This document shows, piece after piece, positions 1 through 9,339 of a stretch of DNA of 64,000 nucleotides. Source of the DNA: Corynebacterium minutissimum (GTDB lineage Bacteria; Actinomycetota; Actinomycetes; Mycobacteriales; Mycobacteriaceae). Positions within the stretch are counted from its first letter, which is position 1, and each line of letters opens with the position of its first letter. Under the pieces are notes generated by a model that was given only the letters and a program-made list of their open reading frames with translations, had not been told where the DNA came from and made no database searches. The position numbers and the translations under genes are program-made. The stretch spans positions 248,001 through 312,000 of the forward strand of contig NZ_CP069533.1 of assembly GCF_016889765.1 (NCBI RefSeq), written 5' to 3'.

Positions 1-656
1 CCGGCCGCGGAATGCCTCTGCTGGATCTTATCCAGGAAGGCAACCTGGGACTTATCCGTGCAATGGAGAAATTCGACTACGCCAAGGGTTTCAAGTTCTC
101 CACCTACGCCACGTGGTGGATCCGTCAGGCCATTACCCGTGGCATGGCTGACCAGTCCCGCACCATCCGCCTTCCTGTGCACTTGGTGGAGCAGGTCAAC
201 AAGCTCTCCCGCATTAAGCGTGAGATGTACCAGTCCCTGGGTCGTGAGGCAACGAACGAAGAGCTAGCTGAGGAATCTGGTATCGAGGAATCTAAGATCG
301 AGATGCTGCTGCGCCAGTCCCGTGACCCAGTTTCCCTCGATATGCCGGTAGGTACCGATGAAGAGGCCCCGTTGGGTGACTTCATCGAGGATGCTGAGGC
401 TACCGACGCAGAGACCGCAGTCGTTGCTTCCATGCGTCACTCTGATATTCGCTCCGTCATCGGTTCCTTGGAGGAGCGCGAGCAAGACGTTATTCGTCTG
501 CGCTACGGCCTCGATGACGGTGTGCCGCGCACCTTGGACCAGATTGGCCGCAAGTTCGGCCTGTCCCGTGAACGCGTCCGCCAGATTGAGCGTGAGGTCA
601 TGGCCAAGTTGCGTGATGGCAACCGTGCCGACCGTCTCCGCGAGTACGCACTCTAA
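1..656 (+). CDS. sigB: RNA polymerase sigma factor SigB, 5'-truncated by window edge
   Basis: Group 2, primary-like sigma-70 factor that directs RNA polymerase to stress and transition-phase promoters. The reading frame is already open at base 3 (Gly-Arg-Gly precedes the first Met at 12), so the gene begins outside the window. Visible are region 2 (MPLLDLIQEGNLGL, then FSTYATWWIRQAITRG, the -10 recognition and melting segment), region 3 (LPVHLVEQVNKL) and the region 4.2 helix-turn-helix (LDQIGRKFGLSRERVRQIE) near the C-terminus. Assignment to SigB rather than SigA rests on the following dtxR and galE genes, the order known from Corynebacterium. The missing N-terminus prevents judging region 1. 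Confidence 0.9.
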   Translation, partial: GRGMPLLDLIQEGNLGLIRAMEKFDYAKGFKFSTYATWWIRQAITRGMADQSRTIRLPVHLVEQVNKLSRIKREMYQSLGREATNEELAEESGIEESKIEMLLRQSRDPVSLDMPVGTDEEAPLGDFIEDAEATDAETAVVASMRHSDIRSVIGSLEEREQDVIRLRYGLDDGVPRTLDQIGRKFGLSRERVRQIEREVMAKLRDGNRADRLREYAL

Positions 657-1045
657 GTAAAGCTAGCTACGAGCCGCCCAGCGGTCATGGCCCACAGATG
701 TGGCGTGAGCCATCGAGACATCCCTCCTATCCTGTGTCGACTAACCACGGGGTCTGGGAGGTCGACGCTCGGTGGCTTTCGTCGTTTCGCGCCCAACCTC
801 CTTTCCACCTCCCCCAATAAAACTCCGAGCCAACGCTGGAGCAACTAGTGCTCTGTGAGCCACGGAATACGCTATTGTTTAAGTTATTCTCTTAATAGAT
901 TGCTATTACCGCGCCTAAACCTATGTGGCCACGGAATGTCTGCATGGCAGATACACGCTCGAGTTATCCGCCTAGAATGCTTTCTTAGCCGCTGCTAGCG
1001 CTTCGTGCCCACTCCAACCGCCCTAACGCAGAAAGGTAAACTCAC
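657..1045 (+). promoter_or_regulatory. sigB-dtxR intergenic region with candidate dtxR promoter
   Basis: This 389-base stretch has no coding frame I would defend. A -10-like TAGAAT lies at 973-978, about 65 bases before the dtxR start, without a convincing -35. A Shine-Dalgarno AGAAAGG precedes the dtxR GTG. An AT-rich segment around 879-898 (TTAAGTTATTCTCTTAA) has short inverted arms but is a poor match to the 19-bp DtxR box. The string GCCACGGAAT occurs twice, near 850 and 928. I see no clear sigB terminator. Confidence 0.4.
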
Positions 1046-1726
1046 GTGAGGGACCTAGTAGACACCACGGAAATGTATCTGCGGACCATTTACGAGCTCG
1101 AGGAAGAAGGCATCACCCCGCTGCGTGCCCGCATTGCAGAGCGCCTCGAGCAGTCTGGGCCTACTGTGTCCCAGACCGTGGCGCGAATGGAGCGCGACGG
1201 TCTCCTTCATGTGCGCACTGACCGCAGCCTTGATCTCACCGCCGAAGGGCGCGAGTTGGCTACCAACGTCATGCGCAAGCATCGCCTCGCTGAGCGTCTG
1301 CTGACCGATGTTCTGGGGTTGGATATTCACCAGGTTCATGATGAGGCATGCCGTTGGGAACATGTCATGAGTGAGGAAGTGGAAAAGCGCGTCGTCGCAG
1401 TTCTCGAAGATTCTTCTCGCTCGCCTTTCGGAAACCCCATTCCGGGTCTGGCACAGCTCGGCGCCTCCCCAACTGAGCTCGAGCTAGGCACCCGAGCTAT
1501 CGATCTGCCCAAGGGCGAGGACACCGAGGCCATAATCGTGCAGATCAACGAGGTCCTCCAAGCGGATAATTCCACTTTCCGTGACCTTTATGCATCCGGA
1601 CTTCAGGTTGGCTCACCGGTGACCGTGGTGAATAACAACGGCTCCATCACGCTGAGCACCGAAGACGGTAAGACGATTGAGTTAGTCGATGATCTCGCCC
1701 ACGCAATTCGAGTCGAGGTGAAGTAG
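1046..1726 (+). CDS. dtxR: Iron-dependent transcriptional repressor DtxR
   Basis: Fe2+-activated dimeric repressor of iron uptake and haem genes. The 226-residue product has the length of C. diphtheriae DtxR and keeps its landmarks: N-terminal winged helix-turn-helix (about residues 27-50), ancillary-site ligands His79, Glu83 and His98, and primary-site ligands Met10, Cys102, Glu105 and His106 (CRWEHVM). The C-terminal SH3-like domain runs from about residue 145. The start is a GTG with the Shine-Dalgarno AGAAAGG upstream. galE follows after 2 bases, so the two are probably co-transcribed, as in other corynebacteria. Confidence 0.97.
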   Translation: MRDLVDTTEMYLRTIYELEEEGITPLRARIAERLEQSGPTVSQTVARMERDGLLHVRTDRSLDLTAEGRELATNVMRKHRLAERLLTDVLGLDIHQVHDEACRWEHVMSEEVEKRVVAVLEDSSRSPFGNPIPGLAQLGASPTELELGTRAIDLPKGEDTEAIIVQINEVLQADNSTFRDLYASGLQVGSPVTVVNNNGSITLSTEDGKTIELVDDLAHAIRVEVK

Positions 1727-1728
1727 CT

Positions 1729-2712
1729 ATGAAGCTTCTGGTCACTGGTGGCGCTGGATACGTCGGTAGCGTGTGCGCTGCGGTTCTTGTGGAGGAAGGC
1801 CACGACGTCACAATCATCGATAACTTTTCTACCGGCAATTGGGACGCCGTTCCCGAGCAAGCGCGTCTCGTGGAAGGTGACGTAGCGGATGTGGCGCGTT
1901 CCGTTCTCTCCGAGGGCGGTTTCGAGGGCGTTCTTCACTTTGCCGCGCGGTCTCTCGTCGGTGAGTCCGTGGAGAAACCGGCAGAGTACTGGCAGCACAA
2001 TGTGGTCACCACGTTGACGCTTCTCAATGCTATGCGCGAGTTCGACGTCAAGAACCTCGTCTTCTCCTCAACGGCTGCTACTTATGGTGAGCCGGAGCAG
2101 GTCCCGATTACAGAAGCGATGCCGACTAAGCCGACCAACCCCTATGGTGCTTCAAAGCTCGCTATCGATGACATGATCACGTCCTTTGCCAAGGCTTATG
2201 GCCTAGGCGCTACCTCTCTGCGCTATTTCAACGTGGCCGGTGCCTACGGCACGATTGGTGAGAACCGTGAGGTTGAAACCCACCTCATCCCGCTGGTGCT
2301 TCAGGTGGCGTTGGAGCACCGCGACAAGATCTTCATCTTCGGTGATGACTACGATACTGCTGATGGCACCGCTGTTCGCGATTACATCCACATCCGTGAC
2401 CTTGCGGATGCCCACGTGTTGGCGCTAAGCACCAACACTGAAGGCACCCACCGCATCTATAACTTGGGTTCCGGCGATGGCTACTCCGTCAAGCAGGTTA
2501 TTGAGACCTGCCGCGAGGTTACCGGCCACCCCATCCCTGCAGAGTTAGCTCCCCGGCGCGCCGGAGACCCAGCAACACTGGTGGCTTCCTCCGACAAAAT
2601 CAAGGCGGAGCTCGGGTGGAATCCGAGCCGCACGGATCTCACCACCATTGTCAGCGATGCCTGGGACTTCACCCGGCAGCTCGGCGAGCGAGCTCACTCG
2701 GCACGACGCTAG
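1729..2712 (+). CDS. galE: UDP-glucose 4-epimerase GalE
   Basis: NAD-dependent interconversion of UDP-glucose and UDP-galactose, which supplies UDP-galactose for the galactan of the corynebacterial cell wall. It is an extended short-chain dehydrogenase of 327 residues: Rossmann motif GGAGYVGS at residues 7-14, the STAATYGE strand, and catalytic Tyr139 and Lys143 in YGASK. It starts 2 bases after the dtxR stop, implying an operon. Its 3' end overlaps the convergent DUF4192 gene by 44 bases, so the two transcripts are antisense to each other there. Confidence 0.95.
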   Translation: MKLLVTGGAGYVGSVCAAVLVEEGHDVTIIDNFSTGNWDAVPEQARLVEGDVADVARSVLSEGGFEGVLHFAARSLVGESVEKPAEYWQHNVVTTLTLLNAMREFDVKNLVFSSTAATYGEPEQVPITEAMPTKPTNPYGASKLAIDDMITSFAKAYGLGATSLRYFNVAGAYGTIGENREVETHLIPLVLQVALEHRDKIFIFGDDYDTADGTAVRDYIHIRDLADAHVLALSTNTEGTHRIYNLGSGDGYSVKQVIETCREVTGHPIPAELAPRRAGDPATLVASSDKIKAELGWNPSRTDLTTIVSDAWDFTRQLGERAHSARR

Positions 2713-3844
2713 TTACTGGGGTTGTAGGAGTCACTGCAGTTGCAGGGGCTCCGCCTGTCTTGCCAACAGCAGTGATGTACGCCTCGTGGGCCCCACTGCG
2801 AATGGTGTCACGCATCTTGTCATGCAGTCCATAGCGGTAGGCCCGACACAGTAGTGAGCCTAAGCGGTGGCTGGGAAACTCCTCTGCCACCGTCTGCAAG
2901 GCGGGCCCTGCATATATCTCCCAATCTCGGTTTAGCTGTGCCAGCGCGAAAAGTGTCAGCGCATTCGCTCTGATTTCGCCGTCAAATGTGCGCGCAGTCG
3001 CTAACAAGAGACTTGCAGCCTCCTCCCCTGCATCCGTGCATACACCGACCACCAAGTCCCGGGTCCAGGTGGTTGACATCCACACCGCACATGCTTGAAG
3101 CATGTCGACATCGTGGGCTACCTCCTCGACCGTGGCCACAGTGCCGAGCGTCCAGCGAACATCATCCAGAAAGCTATCAATGAGCTCCTTACGCTTGGTC
3201 CCTGTCGCAGCCGCTACGCGCGCACGCAACCTCGTTGCGCAATCGCGCGCTTGCCGTCCAAGGGCTTCCGCTTCGAGGGCATCAAAGTGAGTGTTTCCGC
3301 GTGCAAAGGTGGAAAAGAATTCCTCGCGGCTGAGTTCCGGAACGACATTATGGTCGACGCAAGAGCGCATCGTGGGGGCGTCGGTCAATGCCGGCACCGC
3401 GCCCTCAACCCACTTTTTCATTGGGCCACTACCGTCGGTGTTCACCGTGCCATGGAGCATGGCATAGTGCTCGCCGCACGCAATCTCCCTCACATACCAT
3501 GCCGCGTCAACATCAATGCCATCGCGGACTCGGTCCAAGTTATAGAGCCAACAGGAAATCTCTTCGAGCTCTTCTAGCGGGCGATGCGAGACGAGGAAGG
3601 CGAAGATTCCCTCGCACGCCTTATCAGATAGCGTAGCGGCTATATCTGGAAGGGCCTCTTGAGCATCTGCGATGTCGACGCGGGCAATGGGGCCCATGGC
3701 AGACCCCCGTGGAGTGGTATCAATGGCCATGAAAATGACCGACTCCGTGGGATAGAAACGTAGGAGACCTGGGATGTTCGCAAGAAGGTGGCCGGGAGTT
3801 GTAATCGGTGGGGTGTTGTCTGTGTGTGCTGCGTAAGAACTCAT
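2669..3844 (-). CDS. DUF4192 domain protein, function unknown
   Basis: Actinobacterial protein of 391 residues matching the DUF4192 family by its opening (PGHLLANIPGLLRFYPTESVIF) and overall organisation. No enzymatic motif, signal peptide or membrane span is visible. The C-terminus ends in an Ala/Thr/Pro-rich tail. A GGCACCG-CCG-CGGTGCC hairpin (3862-3878) lies just upstream of the start, inside the likely 5' leader. It converges on galE with a 44-base overlap. No function should be assigned; I am confident about the family but not the role. Confidence 0.8.
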   Translation of the reverse strand: MSSYAAHTDNTPPITTPGHLLANIPGLLRFYPTESVIFMAIDTTPRGSAMGPIARVDIADAQEALPDIAATLSDKACEGIFAFLVSHRPLEELEEISCWLYNLDRVRDGIDVDAAWYVREIACGEHYAMLHGTVNTDGSGPMKKWVEGAVPALTDAPTMRSCVDHNVVPELSREEFFSTFARGNTHFDALEAEALGRQARDCATRLRARVAAATGTKRKELIDSFLDDVRWTLGTVATVEEVAHDVDMLQACAVWMSTTWTRDLVVGVCTDAGEEAASLLLATARTFDGEIRANALTLFALAQLNRDWEIYAGPALQTVAEEFPSHRLGSLLCRAYRYGLHDKMRDTIRSGAHEAYITAVGKTGGAPATAVTPTTPVTSVVPSELARRAAG

Positions 3845-4203
3845 GTCCTCAGCCTGAAGCAGGCACCGCCGCGGTGCCAGAAGCGCGCTTCGGTTTCTGC
3901 CGATTCTGTGGATAACCCTCCCCGACCCTCTCTACAGAAGCCACAAAAATGAAGTTATCCACAGATCAGGCTTTAAATCCTGACGTCCCCGCACGACGCG
4001 GTGTGGCGCAATCCCTGCTTCTATGGCATGCTAGATCGATCAACACGAGTTTTCACCGGCCTCGCACATCAGATGTCGACAAGGCTGATCCGGTGGGAAC
4101 CTGGGAATAGGCGGCAGCCCCATAGCGTTGCATGCCACAGAACGCTGATGAAGTCCGTACGCTCGATACCAAGCGCCGGACACGAAGGGAGAGTCACTAC
4201 ACC
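3845..4203. promoter_or_regulatory. Divergent intergenic region with two inverted consensus DnaA boxes
   Basis: The 359 bases between the DUF4192 gene and the PAC2 gene hold two perfect DnaA-box sequences in opposite orientation: TGTGGATAA at 3907-3915 and TTATCCACA at 3955-3963. They are part of an 11-bp inverted repeat (CTGTGGATAAC / GTTATCCACAG). An open frame runs in from 4132, but its first ATG has no ribosome-binding site. The useful Shine-Dalgarno (GAAGGGAGA, 4184-4192) serves the ATG at 4204. Confidence 0.6.
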
Positions 4204-5238
4204 ATGCAGGAAGAACAGCGCCGCATGTATGAGCTGGAGTACCCCGCTCCAGCGGTCAAGGACGATTCCACTGAAGGCAACGGTCCCACCATGATTGTGG
4301 CTATGAACGGCTACGCCGATGCCGGGCAGGCAGTGGAGGCTAGCGCGGACCACCTCAAGGCTGCCTTGGACAACCGCCAGCTGGCATCCTTCAACAATGA
4401 CGAGCTCATCGATTACCGCTCTCGCCGTCCGGCTGTCACCATTGATCATGACCGCACCGTGGAGATCGAAAACACTGATCTCGGCATCAAGGTACTGCGC
4501 GATAACTCTGGGAAACCTTTCCTGTTGCTTTCGGGGCCAGAGCCGGATTTGCGGTGGGAGGCGTTTACAGACGCCGTAGTCAACTTAGTGGAAAAGTTCG
4601 ATATCAAGAACACCATCATGCTCTACTCCGCCCCGATGCCGGTGCCGCACACTCGGCCAACGGTTGTCACTGCACACGGTAATGCGCCTGAACTCCTTAA
4701 CTCCATGGTGCGCATGGAGTCCACGATGATGGTGCCGGGGGCCGCTGCCCTCTATCTCGAGCGTGCTCTGGATAAGAAGGGCCGCCACGTCGCTGGTTAT
4801 ACGGCTCACGTGCCACACTACCTGGCGGCGTCCCCGTACCCGGCAGCTACGCTTCGCCTATTAGATTCCGTTGCGTCCGCAGTAGATCTCAACATTCCGC
4901 TGGGCAGCCTTGAAGCCGACGTTGACCGCATCAACCAGCAACTGGAAGAACAGGTTGTCGATTCAGAAGAGATCGCCGGCGTGGTCAACCAGCTCGAAGA
5001 GCAGTATGACGCGTACATGGAGCGCTACCGTAAGCGCCATCCGCAAGCGATCATGCCGGGCGAAGAACACATGCCTACTGGTGAGGAAATTGGCGCGGAC
5101 TTCGAAGCTTTCCTCGCCGGCCTCGACGACGATCCCGATATTCTCTCGGAGAATATCGACGACCGTGAGGACAACTTCGGCAACAACGAAGGCCCAGAGT
5201 CCAGCGCAGGAGATACTGACCTGGGCGACGACGTATAG
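4204..5238 (+). CDS. PAC2 family protein
   Basis: Protein of the PAC2 (proteasome assembly chaperone 2-like) family, found widely in actinobacteria and of unproven bacterial function. The chosen start gives 344 residues. The conserved core includes the MNGYADAGQAVEAS segment, the Y/D-rich DELIDYRSRRP motif, LLLSGPEPDLRWEAF, and AAALYLERALDKKGRHVAGYTAHVPHYL. The C-terminal 60 residues are acidic. An ATG at 4132 would add 24 residues but has no ribosome-binding site, so I preferred 4204. The gene stands alone, followed by the helicase gene. Confidence 0.85.
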   Translation: MQEEQRRMYELEYPAPAVKDDSTEGNGPTMIVAMNGYADAGQAVEASADHLKAALDNRQLASFNNDELIDYRSRRPAVTIDHDRTVEIENTDLGIKVLRDNSGKPFLLLSGPEPDLRWEAFTDAVVNLVEKFDIKNTIMLYSAPMPVPHTRPTVVTAHGNAPELLNSMVRMESTMMVPGAAALYLERALDKKGRHVAGYTAHVPHYLAASPYPAATLRLLDSVASAVDLNIPLGSLEADVDRINQQLEEQVVDSEEIAGVVNQLEEQYDAYMERYRKRHPQAIMPGEEHMPTGEEIGADFEAFLAGLDDDPDILSENIDDREDNFGNNEGPESSAGDTDLGDDV

Positions 5239-5338
5239 GTCATAATTCTCTAACTGCGCCTTTCATCTTCGTTCTCTGTTGTCATGAGTGGCCCGGCTCT
5301 GTGCGTGGCCGCTCATGCTTTCGCCTAAGGTGGGACTG

Positions 5339-7900
5339 GTGAACCTTTCTCAGATGCTGCCAGATCTCGCCGAAGTCCCCGAGTCAATGGTTGATGAGGC
5401 TATTTGGGACACCTTCCAGTCATGGACCTCTGGCCGGGGTATTTCGTTGTATCCCGCCCAGGAAGAGGCTTCCCTTGGCATCCTCGCCGGCGATAACGTC
5501 ATCCTCGCCACTCCAACTGGTTCCGGTAAGTCCATGGTGGCTAACGCCGCGCACTTCATCGCGCTCGCCCGTGGCCAGCGAAGTTTCTACACCGCGCCCA
5601 TCAAGGCGCTCGTGAGCGAGAAATTCTTCGCCCTGTGTGAGATTTTCGGACCGGAGAACGTCGGAATGATGACCGGTGACGCCACTGTCAACGGTTCTGC
5701 CCCCATCATCGCCGCCACCGCGGAGATTGTGGCCAACATTGCGCTTCGCGACGGCTCAGAAGCCGCCATCGACCAAGTAGTCATGGACGAGTTCCACTAC
5801 TACTCCGAACCAGACCGCGGTTGGGCTTGGCAAGTACCACTTCTGGAGCTACCCAAGGCCCAGTTCCTCCTCATGTCTGCCACTCTCGGTGATACCGCGT
5901 GGCTGGAGAAGGACCTTACTGAGCGCACTGGGCGCACCACTACCCTCGTTGCAGGTACCACCCGCCCAGTCCCGCTGGATTTCTCTTACGTGTTCTCCGC
6001 AGTGCACGAGACTATCGAAGAGCTCCTCAAATCCGGTAAGGCGCCCGTTTACGTGGTGCACTTTTCCCAACGCGAGGCATCCGAGCGCGCCCAAGCGCTG
6101 ACTTCTCTTTCAAAGGTCATCACACCACAAGAAAAGGAGGCCATCGCCTCCGAGCTTGGCGCCTTTCGCTTCACCACCACCTTTGGCAAAGATCTGTCGA
6201 AGCTTCTGCGCAAGGGCATCGGAGTGCACCATGCGGGAATGTTGCCTAAGTACCGCCGCCTAGTGGAGCGCTTGGCACAAAAGGGCCTGCTCAAGATCAT
6301 CTGTGGCACTGACACCCTGGGTGTGGGCATTAACGTGCCGATCCGCACGGTGCTTATGACGGGCTTGGCCAAGTATGACGGCACGCGCCAGCGCATCCTC
6401 AAGTCTCGTGAGTTTCATCAGATTGCAGGCCGTGCCGGCCGCGCAGGTTATGACACTGAGGGCACGGTTGTCGTTGAGGCACCTGAGCATGAGATTGAGA
6501 ATGCCAAGGCTCGGCGTCGCCTCGGCGATGACCCGGCGCGTCTGAAGAAGTTGAAGAAAAAATCCGCGCGCGAAGGCGAGGTTTCATGGTCGGAGAAGAC
6601 CTACGCCAGGCTTATCGACGCCGAACCGGAACAACTCACTTCCCAGTTCCGGGTTTCGAACTCTATGTTGCTCAACGTCTTAGCTCGCCACGGCAACGGT
6701 TATGAGCATCTCAAGCACCTGCTGCGCACTAGCCACAACACCCGTGCTCGTCAGAACGAGGACATTCTTACCGCGCTTAGCTTGTTCCGCGGCCTGCTGA
6801 ATGCCGGAGTGGTCCAAAAGTCCACCAAGGGGCTCGATATTTACGGCCGCCCCTATCACGTGGTGCGCGAGATGCCGCGCGACTTTGCTCTCAACCAGCC
6901 CCTAGGCCCCTTTGCCCTTGCCGCACTGACTTTGCTGGACCCTGAGTCGGAGTCCTATGCCCTCGATGTCATTTCTGTTTTCGAGTCTGTACTTGATGAC
7001 CCGCGCCAAGTGCTTATTGCCCAGCAAAAGCAGCGGCGAGGCGAAGAGATCGCAGCGCTCAAGGCGGAGGGCGTGGACTATACCGAGCGCATGGCTATCG
7101 TGGAAGACATCACGTGGCCGAAGCCCTTGGAGGAGCTCCTCGAGCAATCATATGAGACCTTTTGCCAGACCAACCCGTGGGCTAAAGAGTTTGAGCTGCG
7201 GCCTAAGTCGGTAGTGCGTGACATGCTGGAGAGCGCCATGACGTTCTCAGACCTCGTCGCGACCTACGGCCTTGCTCGTTCGGAAGGCGTTATCCTGCGC
7301 TACCTCACTGACGCTTGGCGCACGCTTAAGCAATCCATCCCTGAGGAGTATCTCACCGAAGAGCTTGAGGATATTATCGTGTGGCTCGGTGAGCTCATTC
7401 GCCAGGTGGACTCTTCGTTGGTCGATGAATGGGCAGAAATGGCTGGCGAAGACTCCCCTATCTCCCAGAAGGATCTAGACCGAGAGCTTGCTTTCGGCGT
7501 AGAAGATCCCACAGCGCTCACCGCAAACCAGCGTGCCTTTGGCATCATGGTTCGCAACTACTTCTTCCGGCTTGCCCAGCTTTTTGCTTTGGAAAAGGAG
7601 GACCGGCTGGCTGAGCTGCTGGAGTATCTCGATGAGGTTCCGGACTTTGGTGAGGCTCTTGACGCGTACTTCGACGATTACGACGATATCGATGTCGGTC
7701 CGGCTGCACGTGGACCCGAATACTTCGTCCTCGACAAGGGCGACACGTCAGTGAAATCAGGATCGCGGTCGTGGACTGTGCGCCAAATCCTCAAGGATCC
7801 TGAAGACGACAACTCCTACCAGATTGTGGGCACCGTGGACTTAGACGCGTCGGATGAGGCCGGCGAGGTACGCCTATCTGAGTTGCGCGTAGAGTACTAA
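5339..7900 (+). CDS. Ski2/Mtr4-like DEAD/DEAH-box helicase with DUF3516-type C-terminus
   Basis: Predicted ATP-dependent RNA helicase. Motif I is ATPTGSGKS, motif II is DEFH (a DExH box), motif III is SAT, and motif VI is QIAGRAGRAGYD. The C-terminal half, about 450 residues after the RecA domains, resembles the actinobacterial DUF3516 region. The frame is open from a GTG at 5288, but the GTG at 5339 has an AGGTGG Shine-Dalgarno at good spacing and gives a normal N-terminus (VNLSQMLPDLAEV). It is related to, but distinct from, mycobacterial HelY. Substrate unknown; RNA turnover or ribosome-related work is inference. Confidence 0.85.
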   Translation: MNLSQMLPDLAEVPESMVDEAIWDTFQSWTSGRGISLYPAQEEASLGILAGDNVILATPTGSGKSMVANAAHFIALARGQRSFYTAPIKALVSEKFFALCEIFGPENVGMMTGDATVNGSAPIIAATAEIVANIALRDGSEAAIDQVVMDEFHYYSEPDRGWAWQVPLLELPKAQFLLMSATLGDTAWLEKDLTERTGRTTTLVAGTTRPVPLDFSYVFSAVHETIEELLKSGKAPVYVVHFSQREASERAQALTSLSKVITPQEKEAIASELGAFRFTTTFGKDLSKLLRKGIGVHHAGMLPKYRRLVERLAQKGLLKIICGTDTLGVGINVPIRTVLMTGLAKYDGTRQRILKSREFHQIAGRAGRAGYDTEGTVVVEAPEHEIENAKARRRLGDDPARLKKLKKKSAREGEVSWSEKTYARLIDAEPEQLTSQFRVSNSMLLNVLARHGNGYEHLKHLLRTSHNTRARQNEDILTALSLFRGLLNAGVVQKSTKGLDIYGRPYHVVREMPRDFALNQPLGPFALAALTLLDPESESYALDVISVFESVLDDPRQVLIAQQKQRRGEEIAALKAEGVDYTERMAIVEDITWPKPLEELLEQSYETFCQTNPWAKEFELRPKSVVRDMLESAMTFSDLVATYGLARSEGVILRYLTDAWRTLKQSIPEEYLTEELEDIIVWLGELIRQVDSSLVDEWAEMAGEDSPISQKDLDRELAFGVEDPTALTANQRAFGIMVRNYFFRLAQLFALEKEDRLAELLEYLDEVPDFGEALDAYFDDYDDIDVGPAARGPEYFVLDKGDTSVKSGSRSWTVRQILKDPEDDNSYQIVGTVDLDASDEAGEVRLSELRVEY

Positions 7901-7990
7901 AAAGACTCACCGGAACACTAATAGACTCCACCTGACAAAGCCTGAATACTACGCGCTCACTTTCACGTAAAGAGTACAGTGGGTGGCGCT

Positions 7991-8368
7991 ATGACTCGAC
8001 CAGATTCTCCAGCCACCAACATTCGCCTCGCCGGCGTGCACTTCGATAGGCATGAGGAAGCAGTCACGGTACATTGGCTGCTCGGCGGCCTCCCCCATCA
8101 CCGTGACGTGGTCTTTTCCCTCCACACCGTCAATCTAGAGCTCACCATTCGCTTTGACAATGAGCACTTAGAATCTATGGACATCGCATCCTTTGGGGAA
8201 GATGAACGCGACATTCGGCGGGAAGTAGATTATGAATACACCTACGCCCCAGAAGCGCTGGCCGTGACCATCCCATCCTCACACTTCGACCTACAGGACC
8301 AAGTTTTTACCTTGGGCCTTTCCGTAGACGGCATGTCCTGCGGAGAATGGACCGGAACTGTTGTCTAA
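7991..8368 (+). CDS. Conserved hypothetical protein
   Basis: A 125-residue soluble protein with no recognised domain, signal peptide or membrane span. It is rich in His, Glu and Asp (RLAGVHFDRHEEAVTVHW; DNEHLESMD; EDERDIRREVDYEYTY) and looks like a compact beta-rich domain. A GTG at 7979 in the same frame could add four residues; I prefer the ATG at 7991 behind GGGTGG. It stands between the helicase and the VIT transporter, on the same strand but separated from both by about 80-150 bases, so it is probably its own unit. Confidence 0.65.
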   Translation: MTRPDSPATNIRLAGVHFDRHEEAVTVHWLLGGLPHHRDVVFSLHTVNLELTIRFDNEHLESMDIASFGEDERDIRREVDYEYTYAPEALAVTIPSSHFDLQDQVFTLGLSVDGMSCGEWTGTVV

Positions 8369-8516
8369 GGCTAGCTACACCCACCTCATCTAAGGCTGCG
8401 CTACCACCGCTCAGCTTAGCCTATACACGCTTTACAAGCCTGTGACCAGCGGGGATACTGAGAAAGTGAGAGTTCTCTAGACAACTGAGAACCCGAGCTG
8501 GGTAAAGGAACAGGCC

Positions 8517-9227
8517 ATGACCATTCATAGCAACGAGCCCCACGGCGCGTCCCACAACGCGCGGCTGAATTCTCTGCGGGCGGGTGTACTCGGCGCTAAC
8601 GACGGTATTGTCTCCGTCGCCGCACTTCTGTTAGGCGTGGTGGGATCGGGGGCGTCGGCAAGCGCCATCCTCACTGCAGGTCTCGCTGCCACTGTGTCCG
8701 GCGCCGCCTCGATGGCGCTTGGCGAATACGTATCTGTCTCTGCCCAGCGCGATTCTGAGCGGATGATGATCACCAAGGAAACGCGCGAGCTTGAGGAACT
8801 ACCCGAGCAGGAGCACGAGGAATTGGTAACCATGCTCTCCAGCTATGGCATGGGCAGGACAACTGCAGACGCTGCAGCGCGTGAAATTGCCGCCGAAGAC
8901 AGGCTTCTCGAAGCACACCTACGTTTAGAGATTGGCATCGACGGTGAAGACCTCACCAACCCGTGGCATGCGGCGTTCTGGTCAGCCGTGTCTTTCTTGG
9001 CAGGCGCCTGCCTGCCCTTGCTGTCCATCTTCCTTGCTCCGGCGGAAACAGCAGCGCTTACCGTCGCCATTGTCACGCTCATCGCCCTCGCCGTCACCGG
9101 ATATATATCCGCCCGCCTCGCAGGCACCGACACTACCCGTTCGGTTCTGCGCCTTGTTATCGGTGGTGCCTTGGGGTTGGCCATCACCTACGGAATCGGC
9201 GTTGCTTTTGGCGGAGTCGTGGGCTAA
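8517..9227 (+). CDS. VIT1/CCC1-family Fe2+/Mn2+ transporter
   Basis: Membrane protein of 236 residues related to plant VIT1 and yeast CCC1, which move Fe2+ or Mn2+ by proton antiport. The N-terminal pair of helices carries GVLGANDGIVSVAALLLGV and SMALGEYVSVSAQRD, the family signature. A cytoplasmic acidic/helical insert (about residues 75-140, EELPEQEHEEL) would be the metal-binding region, and three more helices follow. The Shine-Dalgarno AAAGGA precedes the ATG. The 5' leader holds a small inverted repeat GTTCTC/GAGAAC (8473-8492). No DtxR box was convincing upstream, so metal regulation is open. Confidence 0.88.
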   Translation: MTIHSNEPHGASHNARLNSLRAGVLGANDGIVSVAALLLGVVGSGASASAILTAGLAATVSGAASMALGEYVSVSAQRDSERMMITKETRELEELPEQEHEELVTMLSSYGMGRTTADAAAREIAAEDRLLEAHLRLEIGIDGEDLTNPWHAAFWSAVSFLAGACLPLLSIFLAPAETAALTVAIVTLIALAVTGYISARLAGTDTTRSVLRLVIGGALGLAITYGIGVAFGGVVG

Positions 9228-9274
9228 CTCCGCCTCACAGATCTCAACCGACTCCGGCACATCCTCCTATGCAG

Positions 9275-9311
9275 AAACGTCCCGCCACCGCTACTACGGT
9301 GTGGGACGTTT
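9275..9311. terminator. Bidirectional terminator between VIT transporter and ahpD
   Basis: Perfect 9-bp inverted repeat AAACGTCCC / GGGACGTTT, with a second inner pairing (CCACCG / CGGTG) around a short loop. A- and T-rich flanks on both sides would suit termination of the two convergent transcripts. Confidence 0.75.
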
Positions 9312-9339
9312 CGTGAATTAAGCAGTAAAAGCTTGACTC

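Noticed and set aside
879..898. DtxR box upstream of dtxR
   Set aside because: TTAAGTTATTCTCTTAATA matches the 19-bp consensus at only about 10 positions; the right half does not fit.
4132..4203. N-terminal extension of the PAC2 protein
   Set aside because: No ribosome-binding site at 4132 and the added residues (highly basic) are not part of the family; the start at 4204 has GAAGGGAGA.
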